This document shows, one piece after another, positions 37,501 to 48,700 of a stretch of 64,000 nucleotides of DNA; position 1 is the first letter of the stretch; each line of letters starts with the position of its first letter. The translations under genes and the position numbers were made by a program. The DNA is from Rhabditoides inermis. Lineage: Eukaryota > Nematoda > Chromadorea > Rhabditida > Rhabditidae. The notes below the pieces were generated by a model. That model was not told the origin of the DNA. It searched no databases and saw nothing but the letters and a program-made list of their open reading frames with translations. The stretch is from contig CAWZYM010000331.1 in the NCBI GenBank assembly GCA_963966185.1, positions 1,013,501-1,077,500 of the forward strand, read 5' to 3'.

Positions 37501-39648
37501 AGGTTAGCAGAAGATTCATTTTTGGATATTGAGAGGAAGAGAAATTGAAAAGAAAGTACTTCCTCGAGCTCCCATTTTTGTTTGGTCTCAGGAGTACATG
37601 GAGAGATAGGTTAATAATTTTTTTAGATCGTGATAGCGAAGAGACTTGGAGTCAATCTCAACGATGACGACCAAATGAAGAAGGTATTAAACCGGGAAAT
37701 TAAGTGGAAGGTAAGAAACTCGTTCACAATAATCATGCTCATACAACGAACACATATAGTAGGTCTCGATTTCGTGGTAGACTGACTAATTATCTTTTGC
37801 CGGAGAAATGCAGACCAACGTGAAAATGATGTAAATGTGATCTCTTATAGTAGAAATAAAGAACCATATATTGAGAAATTTTCAAACGCGAAGAAATCAA
37901 ATGCGTGCATCTATCAATATTTGTAGGAGGCTATGAAGGACGTTGAATTCAAGAAGCTGGAGGGGAAGAAGAAGTTGCGAGAGCGTGCGGTCGAGGCGTT
38001 CTGGAAGCACAAGAGCACAAGGGGGAAGTATGGCTACGACAACGGCTACTATGAAGTGAGAGTTGTGCAGAAGAAGAAGGAAGTCGCCCCCATACGGCGT
38101 CAACGAAGAGGAGATCTTGGTGAGTCAAGTGCCAAGAATGAAGACGGCCAAGAGGAGACGAACGAGGGAGAGGAGGAGGACAAGGAGGACAAGGAGGAAA
38201 AGAAGACCTCCAACTGCGTGAAGTGGTGCCTCTTCAAGAACCGGAAGAAAGGCACCTTCGAGTGGGTGCAGTGTGGCTGGTGAGTTTCGAAACGTTGTTT
38301 TTGGTGTGTTTTCTACCAATACATTTATAGTTGTGGTCGTTGGGAGCACTGCGTGTGCGTCGGTGTGATTGACAACCCTGAGGATCCCGACTTCACATGG
38401 CGATGCATCGACTGCAGACTGATGGACAGCACAATGAAGGACAAGGCAAGTCTCTCTCTCTTTTTACGGCCACTTCTCTCTTCCTCTCTCTCTCTCCCTC
38501 TCTCTCTCCCTCTCTCTCTCTCGCGCTTTTCTTTCTTTCTCTGAGTAACTAATCTTTCATAGGATGCAATGATCGATCAGCTGCTCTACGCAGGGAGCAA
38601 GTTCGTCACTGAACAGATAGACGAACAAGTGGCGATTCGAGATGCGCTGCGTGGTGGAGAGATGAAGGGATTCCGTCAACTCGCTGCCACACACCGAGTG
38701 GCGCTCGGCGCCTATCATGGACGTAAGTAGAGAGTGAGGAGAGAAAAGAGAAAGTGAATACTACTTGAGAATACTTTTGGTAAAAATACACAACACTCAA
38801 ACGTTATCTTGATATCTTGATATCGTGATATTTTGATATCGTGAATCTTGATTTTGTGATCGTGCGTGCCAACGGTTACATTAAAAGCGAAAAAATTAAA
38901 TAACATTTTTTTAGATCTCCTCAACGGGAATGCCGTGCGACAATTCCTCAGAGAGAGGATCCACTTCGTCGAAGGGCTGAAGTCTCTGGCACCCGAGTCG
39001 ACGTCTGTTCTGGAGAGAGCGGCTGCGTATACGGAACTTCTGGACATACTGAACCGTCTACACTTTCTGACACAAGCCAGGATGTTGAAGGGGGAAGAGG
39101 TGGAGGAGGTGACGAACCTGGCTTCCAAATTGCGCGTCGTCTTGCACACCCACTTCCCTGACATCAAAATCCGCAACAAGTACCATCAAATTCTCGTCCA
39201 CTTTTCAGAGTTTGCTAAGGAGTTCAACACTCTTGGGCTTCTATCTGAACAAGGGCTCGAAGCCATGCACCGTGTATTCTTTCTATACCGTACAATGTTC
39301 TGTGATTGTTACGGTGACAGCTCGCTCGGGCTGGCGGAGGCACTGCTGGGAACGAACCGGGCGAACATGGTGAAGCTGTCTTCTCCTATCGCAGCGAAGA
39401 GAAGAAGGATCAGAGAGCTTCGGTCGCAGAAGCGCAAAGATGGTAAAGAGGAGCGCGCCCTTATGAGAAGAAGAATTGAAGAGATGGAGCGCATGGCAGT
39501 GGAGAGAAGGGAGAAGGGCGAGAATGATGAAGACGAGACAAATCGTCTGGATCGAGCGATGCAAGCGTTCCGGATGAGAGCAGACGATGACGAAAAGCTT
39601 CTGGACTCAGATGAAGAAGAAATTGACCTCGAGGTCGAGAACCTGTGA
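34567..39648 (+). CDS. Gene B: transposase-derived protein with an inserted PHD-type finger
   Basis: Fourteen exons join in phase to about 1,058 residues: 34,567-35,175; 35,259-35,392; 35,439-35,641; 35,959-36,039; 36,122-36,165; 36,229-36,474; 36,520-36,639; 36,692-36,748; 37,266-37,502; 37,627-37,710; 37,927-38,279; 38,331-38,445; 38,563-38,722; 38,915-39,648. The first is acidic and lacks an initiator. Exon 6 has IWLHLGIDKGHG, and later DNYENVK. Exons 8-9 have CSNPCPLCE. The last has LLSEQGLEAMH. This order resembles metazoan RNase H-like transposase proteins with a GDKGG block, a Cys-rich block and a C-terminal EQG.E..H motif. Exons 11-12 add a Cys/His cluster (CVKWC, CCGRWEHCVC, CIDC) like a PHD finger, a fold that often reads histone H3 tails. 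The C-terminus is acidic. No terminal repeats were seen, so domestication is possible. Exon 5 and the weak GTCTGA donor of exon 3 are the least certain. Intron 8 carries the tRNA-related pair. Confidence 0.7.
36770..36954 (-). mobile_element. tRNA-related SINE-like element, left copy
   Basis: Read on the minus strand it has a pol III A box TGGCGCAGTGG (36,944-36,934), a GC-rich hairpin and a B box GGTTCGATTCC (36,891-36,881). A tail of about 100 bp follows, ending near TATAGGATCCAATC. It does not fold as a functional tRNA because the acceptor arms do not pair and the anticodon loop lacks T33. It is the inverted partner of 37,070-37,256. Confidence 0.65.
37070..37256 (+). mobile_element. tRNA-related SINE-like element, right copy
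   Basis: The A box TGGCGCAGTGG (37,073-37,083) and B box GGTTCGATTCC (37,126-37,136) frame a hairpin GTGCG-CCGCCAG-CGCAC. A tail follows with ACATGTTGTGTTGCACAAAA and GGCATATAGGATCCAATC. The tail is nearly identical to that of the left copy in inverted orientation, whereas the tRNA-like heads differ more. Both lie in intron 8 of gene B. Confidence 0.65.
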
Positions 39649-39767
39649 TTCGCATATTGTATTTAGGATATAATTGTTGTTGGATAGTTATGGTTTCAAT
39701 GATTCGTTTTTGTTGAGGAATAATATTTTGTTGTCATTTTTTTTTATATATTAACAGATTTATAAAC

Positions 39768-40692
39768 GTGTTTTAATTGGTGGATGCTCTATGAATATGT
39801 TTCTTAGTCAATAGATCTGTCTGAGCTGTGATCGCGAATGCGAGACCCACTCGCCGCGGCCAAACAGAGAGAGGCAGGTGCGAGATGATAGGAAACCCTG
39901 CAGAGTTGTGGCGCGCCTATTGAAGATAGCGATGTCTAGTTTTCTGGGCTGGAAAGAGCGTGTTTTAATTGGTGGATGCTCTATGAAAGTGTTTCTTAGT
40001 CAATAGATCTGTCTGAGCTGTGATCGCGAATGCGAGACCCACTCGCCGCGGCCAAACAGAGAGAGGCAGGTGCGAGATGATAGGAAACCCTGCAGAGTTG
40101 TGGCGCGCCTATTGAAGATAGCGATGTCTAGTTTTCTGGGCTGGAAAGAGCGTGTTTTAATTGGTGGATGCTCTATGAAAGTGTTTCTTAGTCAATAGAT
40201 CTGTCTCAGCTGTGATCGCGAATGCGAGACTCACTCGCCGCGGCCAAACAGAGAGAGGCAGGTGCGAGATGATAGGAAACCCTGCAGAGTTGTGGCGCGC
40301 CTATTGAAGATAGCGATGTCTAGTTTTCTGGGCTGGAAAGAGTGTGTTTTAATTGGTGGATGCTCTGTGAAAGTGTTTCTTAGTCAATAGATCTGTCTCA
40401 GCTGTGATCGCGAATGCGAGACTCACTCGCCGCGGCCAAACAGAAAGAGGCAGGTGCGAGATGATAGGAAACCCTGCAGAGTTGTGGCGCGCCTATTGAA
40501 GATAGCGATGTCTAGTTTTCTGGGCTGGAAAGAGCGTGTTTTAATTGGTGGATGCTCTATGAAAGTGTTTCTTAGTCAATAGATTTGTCTCAGCTGTGAT
40601 CGCGAATGCGAGACCCACTCGCCGCGGCCAAACAAGAGAGAGGCAGGTGCGAGATGATAGGAAATCCTGCAGAGTTGTGGCGCGCCTATTGA
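39768..40692. repeat. 192-bp tandem repeat, about 4.8 copies
   Basis: GTTTTAATTGGTGGATGCTC begins at 39,770, 39,962, 40,154, 40,346 and 40,538, an exact 192-bp period, with only a few substitutions between copies. The last copy is cut short at GCGCGCCTATTG and followed by unrelated sequence. It starts about 120 bp beyond the gene B stop. The unit is unrelated to the 160-bp satellite, and no open frame of note is present. Confidence 0.95.
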
Positions 40693-40754
40693 TTGAGTAA
40701 ATACGTTGAAACTGTTATGATAAACTGTTATGATGAACTCACGTTTTCCCACTA

Positions 40755-40808
<54 letters not shown>
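40755..40808. repeat. (CT)n microsatellite
   Basis: A pure CT dinucleotide run of about 45 bp with short degenerate edges, in the spacer between the 192-bp repeat and the palindromic element. Confidence 0.95.
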
Positions 40809-40809
<1 letters not shown>

Positions 40810-40933
40810 ACTGAGACACAAGCACAGACTGTAGTTCTGTATTATAGTATAAAGAACATTTACATTGATAATTGTATATGCCCAAACAATCACTAGACTA
40901 AATATTATTCATTAAACGGTATTATCATTAAAC

Positions 40934-42482
40934 ATATATCACACGATCCGCGTAAGAACCGGACGAGGTGGGACCTAGGAACTTGTGCGCGGTTATAGGC
41001 GGTTTCGAGGGTGCTCTACAAGGTAGTATAGGTGATTTTGTCCCAATATGCAAATTTGGTCAGTTAAGGGACCATGACCTCAAATCAGTCAGTTTTTGTC
41101 CAAAACTATTTCTGAAATGCTTGTTCGATTTGTCTTGATATTATAAGACTTTTTGTACATAAACATTTTTTTCAAAAAACAAAAAAGAAAAAAGTTATGA
41201 TCAAAATTAATCAAAAAATTTCATATTTCATTTTTTTTGAGATCTTTTCGCCTCGAAACAACAAAAACGACTAACACCATTCGATTCTACGCGTTTAATG
41301 AAATTGCTATAATTTTTTTCGTGAAAATCTGGTGTTGCCTTTTCTTCCATCCAGAGCGATGAAAATGGCCCGAAATAAGAATTTTGCGATTTACCGCCAT
41401 TTTCCAAGTCTTTCGTTTCGAAACAACAGAAAGCACTATTATATTCGGATTCTACATTTTTTAGTTAGTATTAGTTGTGGTTTATAGCCAAATCCGATGT
41501 TGCCTTTTCTTCCATCCAGAGCGATGAAAATGGCTCGAAATCAAAACTTTGCGTTTTCCCGCCATTTTCCAAGTATTTCGTTCTGATACAACATAAATCA
41601 TTACTATATTCGGATTTTACACCTTTTGATTAGTATATGTGTTGGTTTATAGCCAAATACGGTGTTGCCTTTTTGCTCATTCAAGGCGATGAAAGTGGCT
41701 CAAATATGAAAATTCGCATTTTCCTGTCACTTTTAAATTCGAACCATCTGAAATAACAAAAACCACTTACATATTCGGATTCTGCACCTTTTTATTAGTC
41801 TACATAATTGTTTTTATACAAATTTAGCGTTGCCTTCTGGCGTTATCATGAAATTTTGCGATTGATAGTTAGGCCATTTTCAACATCACGGATGAACACA
41901 AAGGCAACATCAGATTTGCCTGAAAACAACTACACAGACTAATTTAAAGGTGCAAAATCCGAATATAATAGTGGTTTTGGTTATTTCGGATTGGAAGATA
42001 CAAAAAATGGCGGTAAAACGCAAAAATTTTATTTCGGGTCAATTTCATCGCTCTGGATGGAAGTAAAGGCAACACCAGATTTTCACGAAAAAAATCATAA
42101 TAATTTAACTTAACGCGTAGAATCGAATGGTGTTGGTCGTTTTTGTTGTTTCGAAGCGAAAAAATATCAAAAAAATAAAATATGAAATTTTTGAAAAATT
42201 TTGATCATAACTTTTTTCTTTTTTGTTTTATGAAAAAAATGTTTATGTACAAAAAGTCTCATAATATCAAGACAAATCGAACAAGCTGTTAAAAAATAAT
42301 TTTGGACAAAAACTGACTGATTTGAGGTCATGGTCCCTTAACTGACCAAATTTGCATATTGGGACAAAATCACCTATACTACCTTGTAGAGCACACTTGA
42401 AAACCCCTATAACCGCGCACTTAGCTCCTAGGTCCCACCTGCCCGAAATTCGTCCGATTCTTACGCGGATCGTGTGATATAT
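40934..42482. mobile_element. Palindromic non-coding element with long terminal inverted repeats (1.55 kb)
   Basis: The left end ATATATCACACGATCCGCGT is matched in inverted orientation at the right end (to about 42,482). The arms stay paired for several hundred bases: TGTCCCAATATGCAAATTTG at 41,040 has its complement near 42,350. Inside, a unit containing TTCTTCCATCCAGAGCGATG recurs at about 41,341, 41,504 and, more diverged, 41,670. There is no open frame that could encode a transposase, so this is a MITE or foldback element needing an enzyme in trans. Target-site duplication is unclear; a TA-rich site is possible. Confidence 0.85.
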
Positions 42483-42693
42483 TATGAACAGAACTGCCGC
42501 ATGTCGCCACGATTGTTGTCTGCGTCTCTGCCCGTCGCACTCTTCCCGCCTATTTTCACGCTCCGCCCACCCAGTAGGCACATTTTGCGAAACGAGCCTG
42601 CTGTGGAGCCCTCAATTTTGCTGTGGTGAGGTTTCGGGTTTGCCTGTTTATTTACATGTGTGTTTGCTTGTGTGTTTACTTGTGTACTTGCAG

Positions 42694-42760
42694 AGTTGTC
42701 GTGAGGCGAAGCGACACGCCGATATGAACGGGCTGTGCTGCTGTACACGTGCAAGACGCG
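42694..42760 (+). pseudogene. Duplicated EFR3 first exon, frameshifted
   Basis: The sequence after TACTTGCAG (AGTTGTCGTGAGGCGAAGCG, then ATGAACGGGCTGTGCTGCTG) is a near copy of the real first exon 558 bp downstream. It has a one-base deletion (TACACGTGC versus TACGCCGTGC), so its donor leaves phase 1 instead of phase 2 and would not read in frame into exon 2. The flanking intron sequence is duplicated too. It could still be used as a non-coding alternative leader. Confidence 0.75.
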
Positions 42761-43234
42761 GTGGGTGTTTTTTTTGCCTTTTGCGATGTACTTCGTTCAT
42801 GCTATTATATTGAATTGTTGTTAAAGTGTTATAATGGGTATACTGATTGAAACCTGCAATCACTGGCTTTCCAATGACTTTTATGATCACTATTGAACAT
42901 TCCGTTGATTACTATTTTGTCGCATCATCATGTTACTCACTTTCGATGAAACGTATAATACACAGGGCTCTACATTTCTTTTTCGCTATCAATCGAGTGC
43001 TACAAGTTGTCTCTACTAGACTCCACGAGTTTTTGTAGTCTTCATCGCTCAACACGCCAACAATACATCCACAGCTGATATAACACACATTGTTCCGACG
43101 TTGTTCGAATTCGATGCGTTTCAGTGGCTGGTCGTCGCTCACGCACCTCGACTGGCGATCCGTGTGCTGCGTACAAGTTGGTTGTTTACTTGTTCGTTTT
43201 TTTTCCTCGTTTGTTTGTTGTTTACGTGTTTGTT

Positions 43235-43251
43235 TACTTGTGTACTTGCAG
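43235..43251 (+). promoter_or_regulatory. Putative trans-splice acceptor of the EFR3-like gene
   Basis: The run TTACTTGTGTACTTGCAG precedes a 30-base leader and the ATG at 43,282. A consensus acceptor this close to the start codon suggests spliced-leader addition. The same acceptor is duplicated upstream at 42,693. Confidence 0.45.
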
Positions 43252-43281
43252 AGTTGTCGTGAGGCGAAGCGACACGCCGAT

Positions 43282-44838
43282 ATGAACGGGCTGTGCTGTT
43301 GTACGCCGTGCAAGCCGCGGTGAGTGTTTTTTGCCTTTTGCGATGTACTTCGTTCATGCTATCGATTTTTTACAAAATTGTTTGGGTAAATTGATTGAAA
43401 CCTGCAATCACTGGTTTTCCAATTACTTGTGTGATTGTGGTGTTTATTACCGTCTCACTGATTCACTGTGCTTACGTATTCCCGTTGAAACGTATAATAC
43501 ATAGGGCTCTACATTTCTTCTTCGCTATCAATCGAGTGCTACAACCTATAATCCATCCAGTTACTATGTTTCATGTTACAGTTTACAGTGTTACTATTCA
43601 CACGTTAGATTAGGAAAAAGTGTTTCATCCGGGGAAAGTAGTTTTGTAGCGTTCTAGCGGGTACATACAGTACAGACGAGATAATGAATGTGTATGGTAT
43701 ATGACTACAGGTACCGTCGCCTGGTGGACGCGATCTACCCGCGGGCGGCGGGAGATGGGCTGCAGCACGCCAACATGAGCAAGCTCGACTTCTATGCCAT
43801 CTCCCACCCGGAGAAGCTGGAGAGGTGGGCGGATCTATCATGTATATTTGTTCCTCATTATACTGCTGAACATGTTCGTGACGTGAACTAAGTATGAAAA
43901 ATGTTATTGGATAAGGTAGGTAGACTGGAGAAGTACGAAGATCTATCATGTGTTGTGTGATTTCATCTCTCTGACTTCTCTCGCGACCCTTTCACACTTC
44001 TTGTTCCTGTTTATGACTATCATGTGTTGTGCCTGTGCCTTCTATTCTTTGATGCTGGAGGCGTTCGTGACGTTACGTTATTACGTGCAAAAATGTTATT
44101 CTATATTCTTTTTCAATAATGGTTGCACCTCCAGTATTGTAGGTTCCGTTTCAATCGACAAATTGAATAGTTTGTGAAGCGTAGGTTCCGCATAACAAAA
44201 TATGATTTGAAAAAAGGAACACTATGAATTGATATAAAAGTGGTTTGTGGTTTATTGATCGCCCTATCTATCGATTAGCCCTCGTTCAGAATCGGTGAGT
44301 ACCTCGTGCAGCGCATCGGCAGGGACCTGCTGCGACAGCGAGTACAGGGAGTCAAGGTAAGGTGCCTTCATTTATTTATTGATTTACGCGTTTTGCGGCT
44401 TTGTGTGCAGAAGCAGAAATTGAGTATCGTATTATTCGAACCGTGGATTATGGTTTTCGTGAAACATATCATGCGAAACTCAGGCTATGACAAGTTTATA
44501 ACAGTGATTATCGCGAATGTGGTTGGGACGAGTGATGCTGCGAGTGCAACCTATTCCTATTTGGTTATGGTTACAGTATCGATTGCCTATAGGTTGCCGT
44601 GGAGGCGATGGACCTGCTGCTGAAGTCGTGCCACTCGTCGCCATCGCTGCCACAGTTCAGGTAGGGGAGAGAGAGAGATGGGGGGGGAGAAGAGAGAGAG
44701 GGGGGGGGAGAGAATGGGATGGAGAGGAGAGGAGGAAGAGAATGGGAGGGAGAGAATGGGAGGGAGAGGAGAGGAGGAAGAAAGATAAAGAGAGGAGAAG
44801 AGGAAGTGGAGGAGGAAGGGAGAGGGAGGGAAGGAGGG

Positions 44839-44882
<44 letters not shown>

Positions 44883-45656
44883 ACTCGCTCCACTTGCAGC
44901 GAGAACCACCTGAAGATGGTGCAGCGTCTGCTGGAGAGTGGCATACCCGAGATGGAGGTGGGCTTTTTGTTCTAGCTGATGTGATTCACGCTGTTCTTTA
45001 CTACGTTACTTCTTATTCTATTGTAACTTTTCGATTTCCCTATCTATTGTGATGTCTCCTTCTCTGTCGCTGTCTCCCTCCCTCCCACCTACCCGTGTTT
45101 CCAGCAACTCGCCACCGATTCCTTCGTCACCTTCTCCAACATCGAGGAGTCGACGCCCTGCTACCACAGGTGGGATCATAGGTCGTTTTTTGAACGTGGT
45201 AAAAAAAATTAACAGAAATTTGCAATCGTTTTCTCCGGCGTGGTAGTTTCGTATGGAATTTGGAATTGAATCAGTTCTTGTGAGAAATCGATCGTCACGT
45301 GGTTCGAACGAAGATCATATGGTATGAATATATGAGTATGTGGATAGAGATGGATACGAAGTTTTCCTTATTGGACTATATGCATGCACAAACGACGGAG
45401 AATTGATCTAATCTTGTGAGAAACCATGAAGGTTCTTCAAGAAACGTAGTTTGGATGGATTACATGTTGATTTACATTTACATCCATTGGATCCGATTGA
45501 TTGAATAATCAATACCTGTTGATTGATTAATTGATTGATTGATGACCTGTGTTGCAGACAGTACGACTTCTTCATCTCCAAGTTCTCGCAGATGTGCCAC
45601 TCGGAGAAGCAGGCGGTCAAGGTGGCCGGACTGATGGGGCTCAGGGGTGGGTGGAA

Positions 45657-45729
<73 letters not shown>

Positions 45730-48700
45730 TCTCTCTCCCTCCCTCTCTCTCTCTCCCTCTCCCTCTCCCTCTCCCTCTCCCTCTCCCTCTCCCTCTCCCT
45801 CTCCCTCTCCCTCTCCCTCTCCCTCTCCCTCTCCCTCTCCATCTCCCTCTCCCTCTCTCCCTCTCCCTCTCCCTCTCCCTCTCCCTCTCCCTCTCCCTCT
45901 CCCTCTCCCTCTCCCTCTCCCTCTTCCTCTCGCCCTTTCCTCCCTCTCTCCCTCTCTCTCTCCCTTCCTCTTCCTCTCGCCCTTTCCTCCCTCTCTCCCT
46001 CTCTCCCTCTCTCCCTCTCTCCCTCTCGCCCTCTCTCCCTCTCTCCCTCTCTCCCTCTCCCCCCTCTCTCTCTCTCCCTCTCTCTCCATCTCCCCTCCCC
46101 CCTCTCCTCTCTCGATCATACCTCTCCATCTCGATCATACTTCCCACTAATGATGTATGAAGTGTGCGACTAGCGTCTGAAATCCTGTAAATCCGCTGTC
46201 ACTGTATTCCGTTGTTGCAGGGGTGGTGTGGAAGTCTGTGACGGACGACCTGCAGGCTAACATCTGGGAGCAGTACCACATGGAGAAGATCATCCCCAGT
46301 ATACTCTACAACCTCCACTACGACGAGGGTGCGTGCGAGCTGCGAGTTGTTTTGATAGGAAAAGGAGAACGCTAAATTTATATTAGGGAGAACAAAGACG
46401 AGGAATTGTTCGTGCCAGTGATTGTCCAGTATTTATTCTTTTTTTTTGGTTTTTGGTATTTTTGGAGACTAACAAAGAAAAGCAACCTTACGGAGAGTTG
46501 GTATGACGGAAAGGTCGCAATGACTTTTTTGTTTTTAATCACCCGTTACCATGTGTGTTCAGACCGCGACTCTCCGTCCCCCGTTCCGAGAAAAGCTGTT
46601 ATAGTAAAATCACCTGTAACAATTTGTGATCAGTTGACCCGTTGACATATGTGTGTTCAGACGGCGACTCTCCCTCGCCCGTCGTTCCTGCCGTGTCTGC
46701 GCAGTCCGAGCTGCTGGACGACCGCTTCACGGAGAGTGCGAGGGACAGGGAGGACACGCCCAAGAGCCTCGCCGACCAGTGCCTCCGGGAGCTCATGGGA
46801 AAGGTGCGCTGGGTTCGATCAAAAATCAATCAATGAACTATACCCTTTTCTCTCTCAAAAAAAAAACGCGAAACTGTTCCTTATTTCGCCAAAAAAAAAA
46901 ACCGGATTCTACTTTTCTGCCATGAAATCAATATCAATCCATTGTTTATTCGGAATCGCAAACATGATCATGATGGGTTCGATCGCTCAAGACAAATTTA
47001 TTGAACCACTTTGCTTTATTGAAAGTTATAGGTTCTGTGAAGCGTATCAGAAACGAGTTCACGTGTTCATTAAAAGGGTACTGAATAGGGGAGGTATTAT
47101 ATATCTATATATATGCTCATGGGAAAGGTTCGATCGGTTTAGATGATGGAAAAAATGAATTTTGAATTGGCGCGCTTTACAAATTCTGGCTATAACTATT
47201 GAACTCGAGATGCGTATCACATAGGGATGTATTTATCGGATTTTACGACTTAAGTTTGTGCTCCAAACTGAATTTCATGATTTCATCTAAAAATTTATCA
47301 GTATAATAAATTTAACTTTTCATCAGTATAATATCATTTTTAAATGAACATGTCACGGCAGATGTATTGAACCACTTTTCTGTATTGAAAGTTATGGATA
47401 ATGTGAAGCGTATCAGAAACAAGTTCATGTGTCCATGTACCAGTCGGAATCGCGGTATATAGGGGGATGGGATTGCTACCGTTACAGACAGACAGACAGA
47501 CATTATACATACCGTTAATCACAGACAGACGGACAGACAGACATTGCGTTTTCTATATACTAGGATACATGTTGTACTGCCTAGGCGACGTTCGGCTCTC
47601 TGCGGGCGGTGCTGGACCCGGTGCTGGCCCACGTGGACAACCACAACAAGTGGCAGCCGCCGCCCATGTTCGCCATACAGGTAGAGGGGAGATGTGTACT
47701 GGTAATCGGGCTGTTTGCTGTTCAGGGAGGAGGTGTATGTATAGTGTATCGATATATCTGTGTCTGCTCCCGGGTTGTTTAGTTTTCCGTTCGGATATAG
47801 GGAGGGAGGGGAGACGATACGGCAATTTTTAATGGCTATCAGGTGGTTTGCCGTTCAGGCATGGAGAGAGTGGTGTTGGTTTGATAAAGAACACTTGATT
47901 GTGAGAAAGAAGTGGATCGTGACTAGCATTGTTTATTGAAACGTAGAATGGTAGGAGTGTTATTGTTGAGTTGGAATGGGATGTGTTGTCAACATAAGCG
48001 ATAATGAAAAAAGAGAGAGAGAGAGAGGAGAGAGGAGAGAGAGGAGAGAAAGAGAGAGGAGTTTTTTCCCCTTTCAGATGTTCCGCACCATCCTCTACTC
48101 GATCCAGACGCAGAACAGCTACTTTGTCATACAGGTGAGATCAGGGGGAATTCACGAACCATGTGAGAAAATGAAACATGATTTCAATGTTCTATGTTCT
48201 TTGCTGAATGCCATTTTTTGAGAGGTACTAAAATTTTCGCTCGCAGACAAACTCAATTATCGTACATGTGAATCTGTATTCTTGTACTCGAAGTGAAACG
48301 TATTGTTATTCACTTCGGAATATTGACATTTTATCATAATCATGAACAAGCTGTAGCATACGGTAAAGGTAAAGGTAAAGTTTGCCTACTATGCAAGAGA
48401 CGTATGATAACTAAGCTGAATACCGTGCAGATTGCAGATACCGTCCAAGGAATAGTTAGTTCCACCACCACTCAGCGCGTACACCCACTTGCCCAGCCAT
48501 GCCTACAGATTCGCCCATCCACTGTATTGACCCCTCCCCTGTTGCAGGAGCTGATCAACCACCTGGACCAGCTGGCCTCGTCGGACGCGTCGGTCCGCAT
48601 CGGAATCGCCACCGTCATATCCAACATTGTCGGCATTGCAGGCAACAGCATCGGTGTGCATTGCATAGTTGGGTTAGATCGTAGACTAAGAGATTAGGTA

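Noticed and set aside
45478..46173. Long low-complexity open frames in EFR3 intron 7
   Set aside because: Simple CT/CCCTCT repeat between two well-supported exons.
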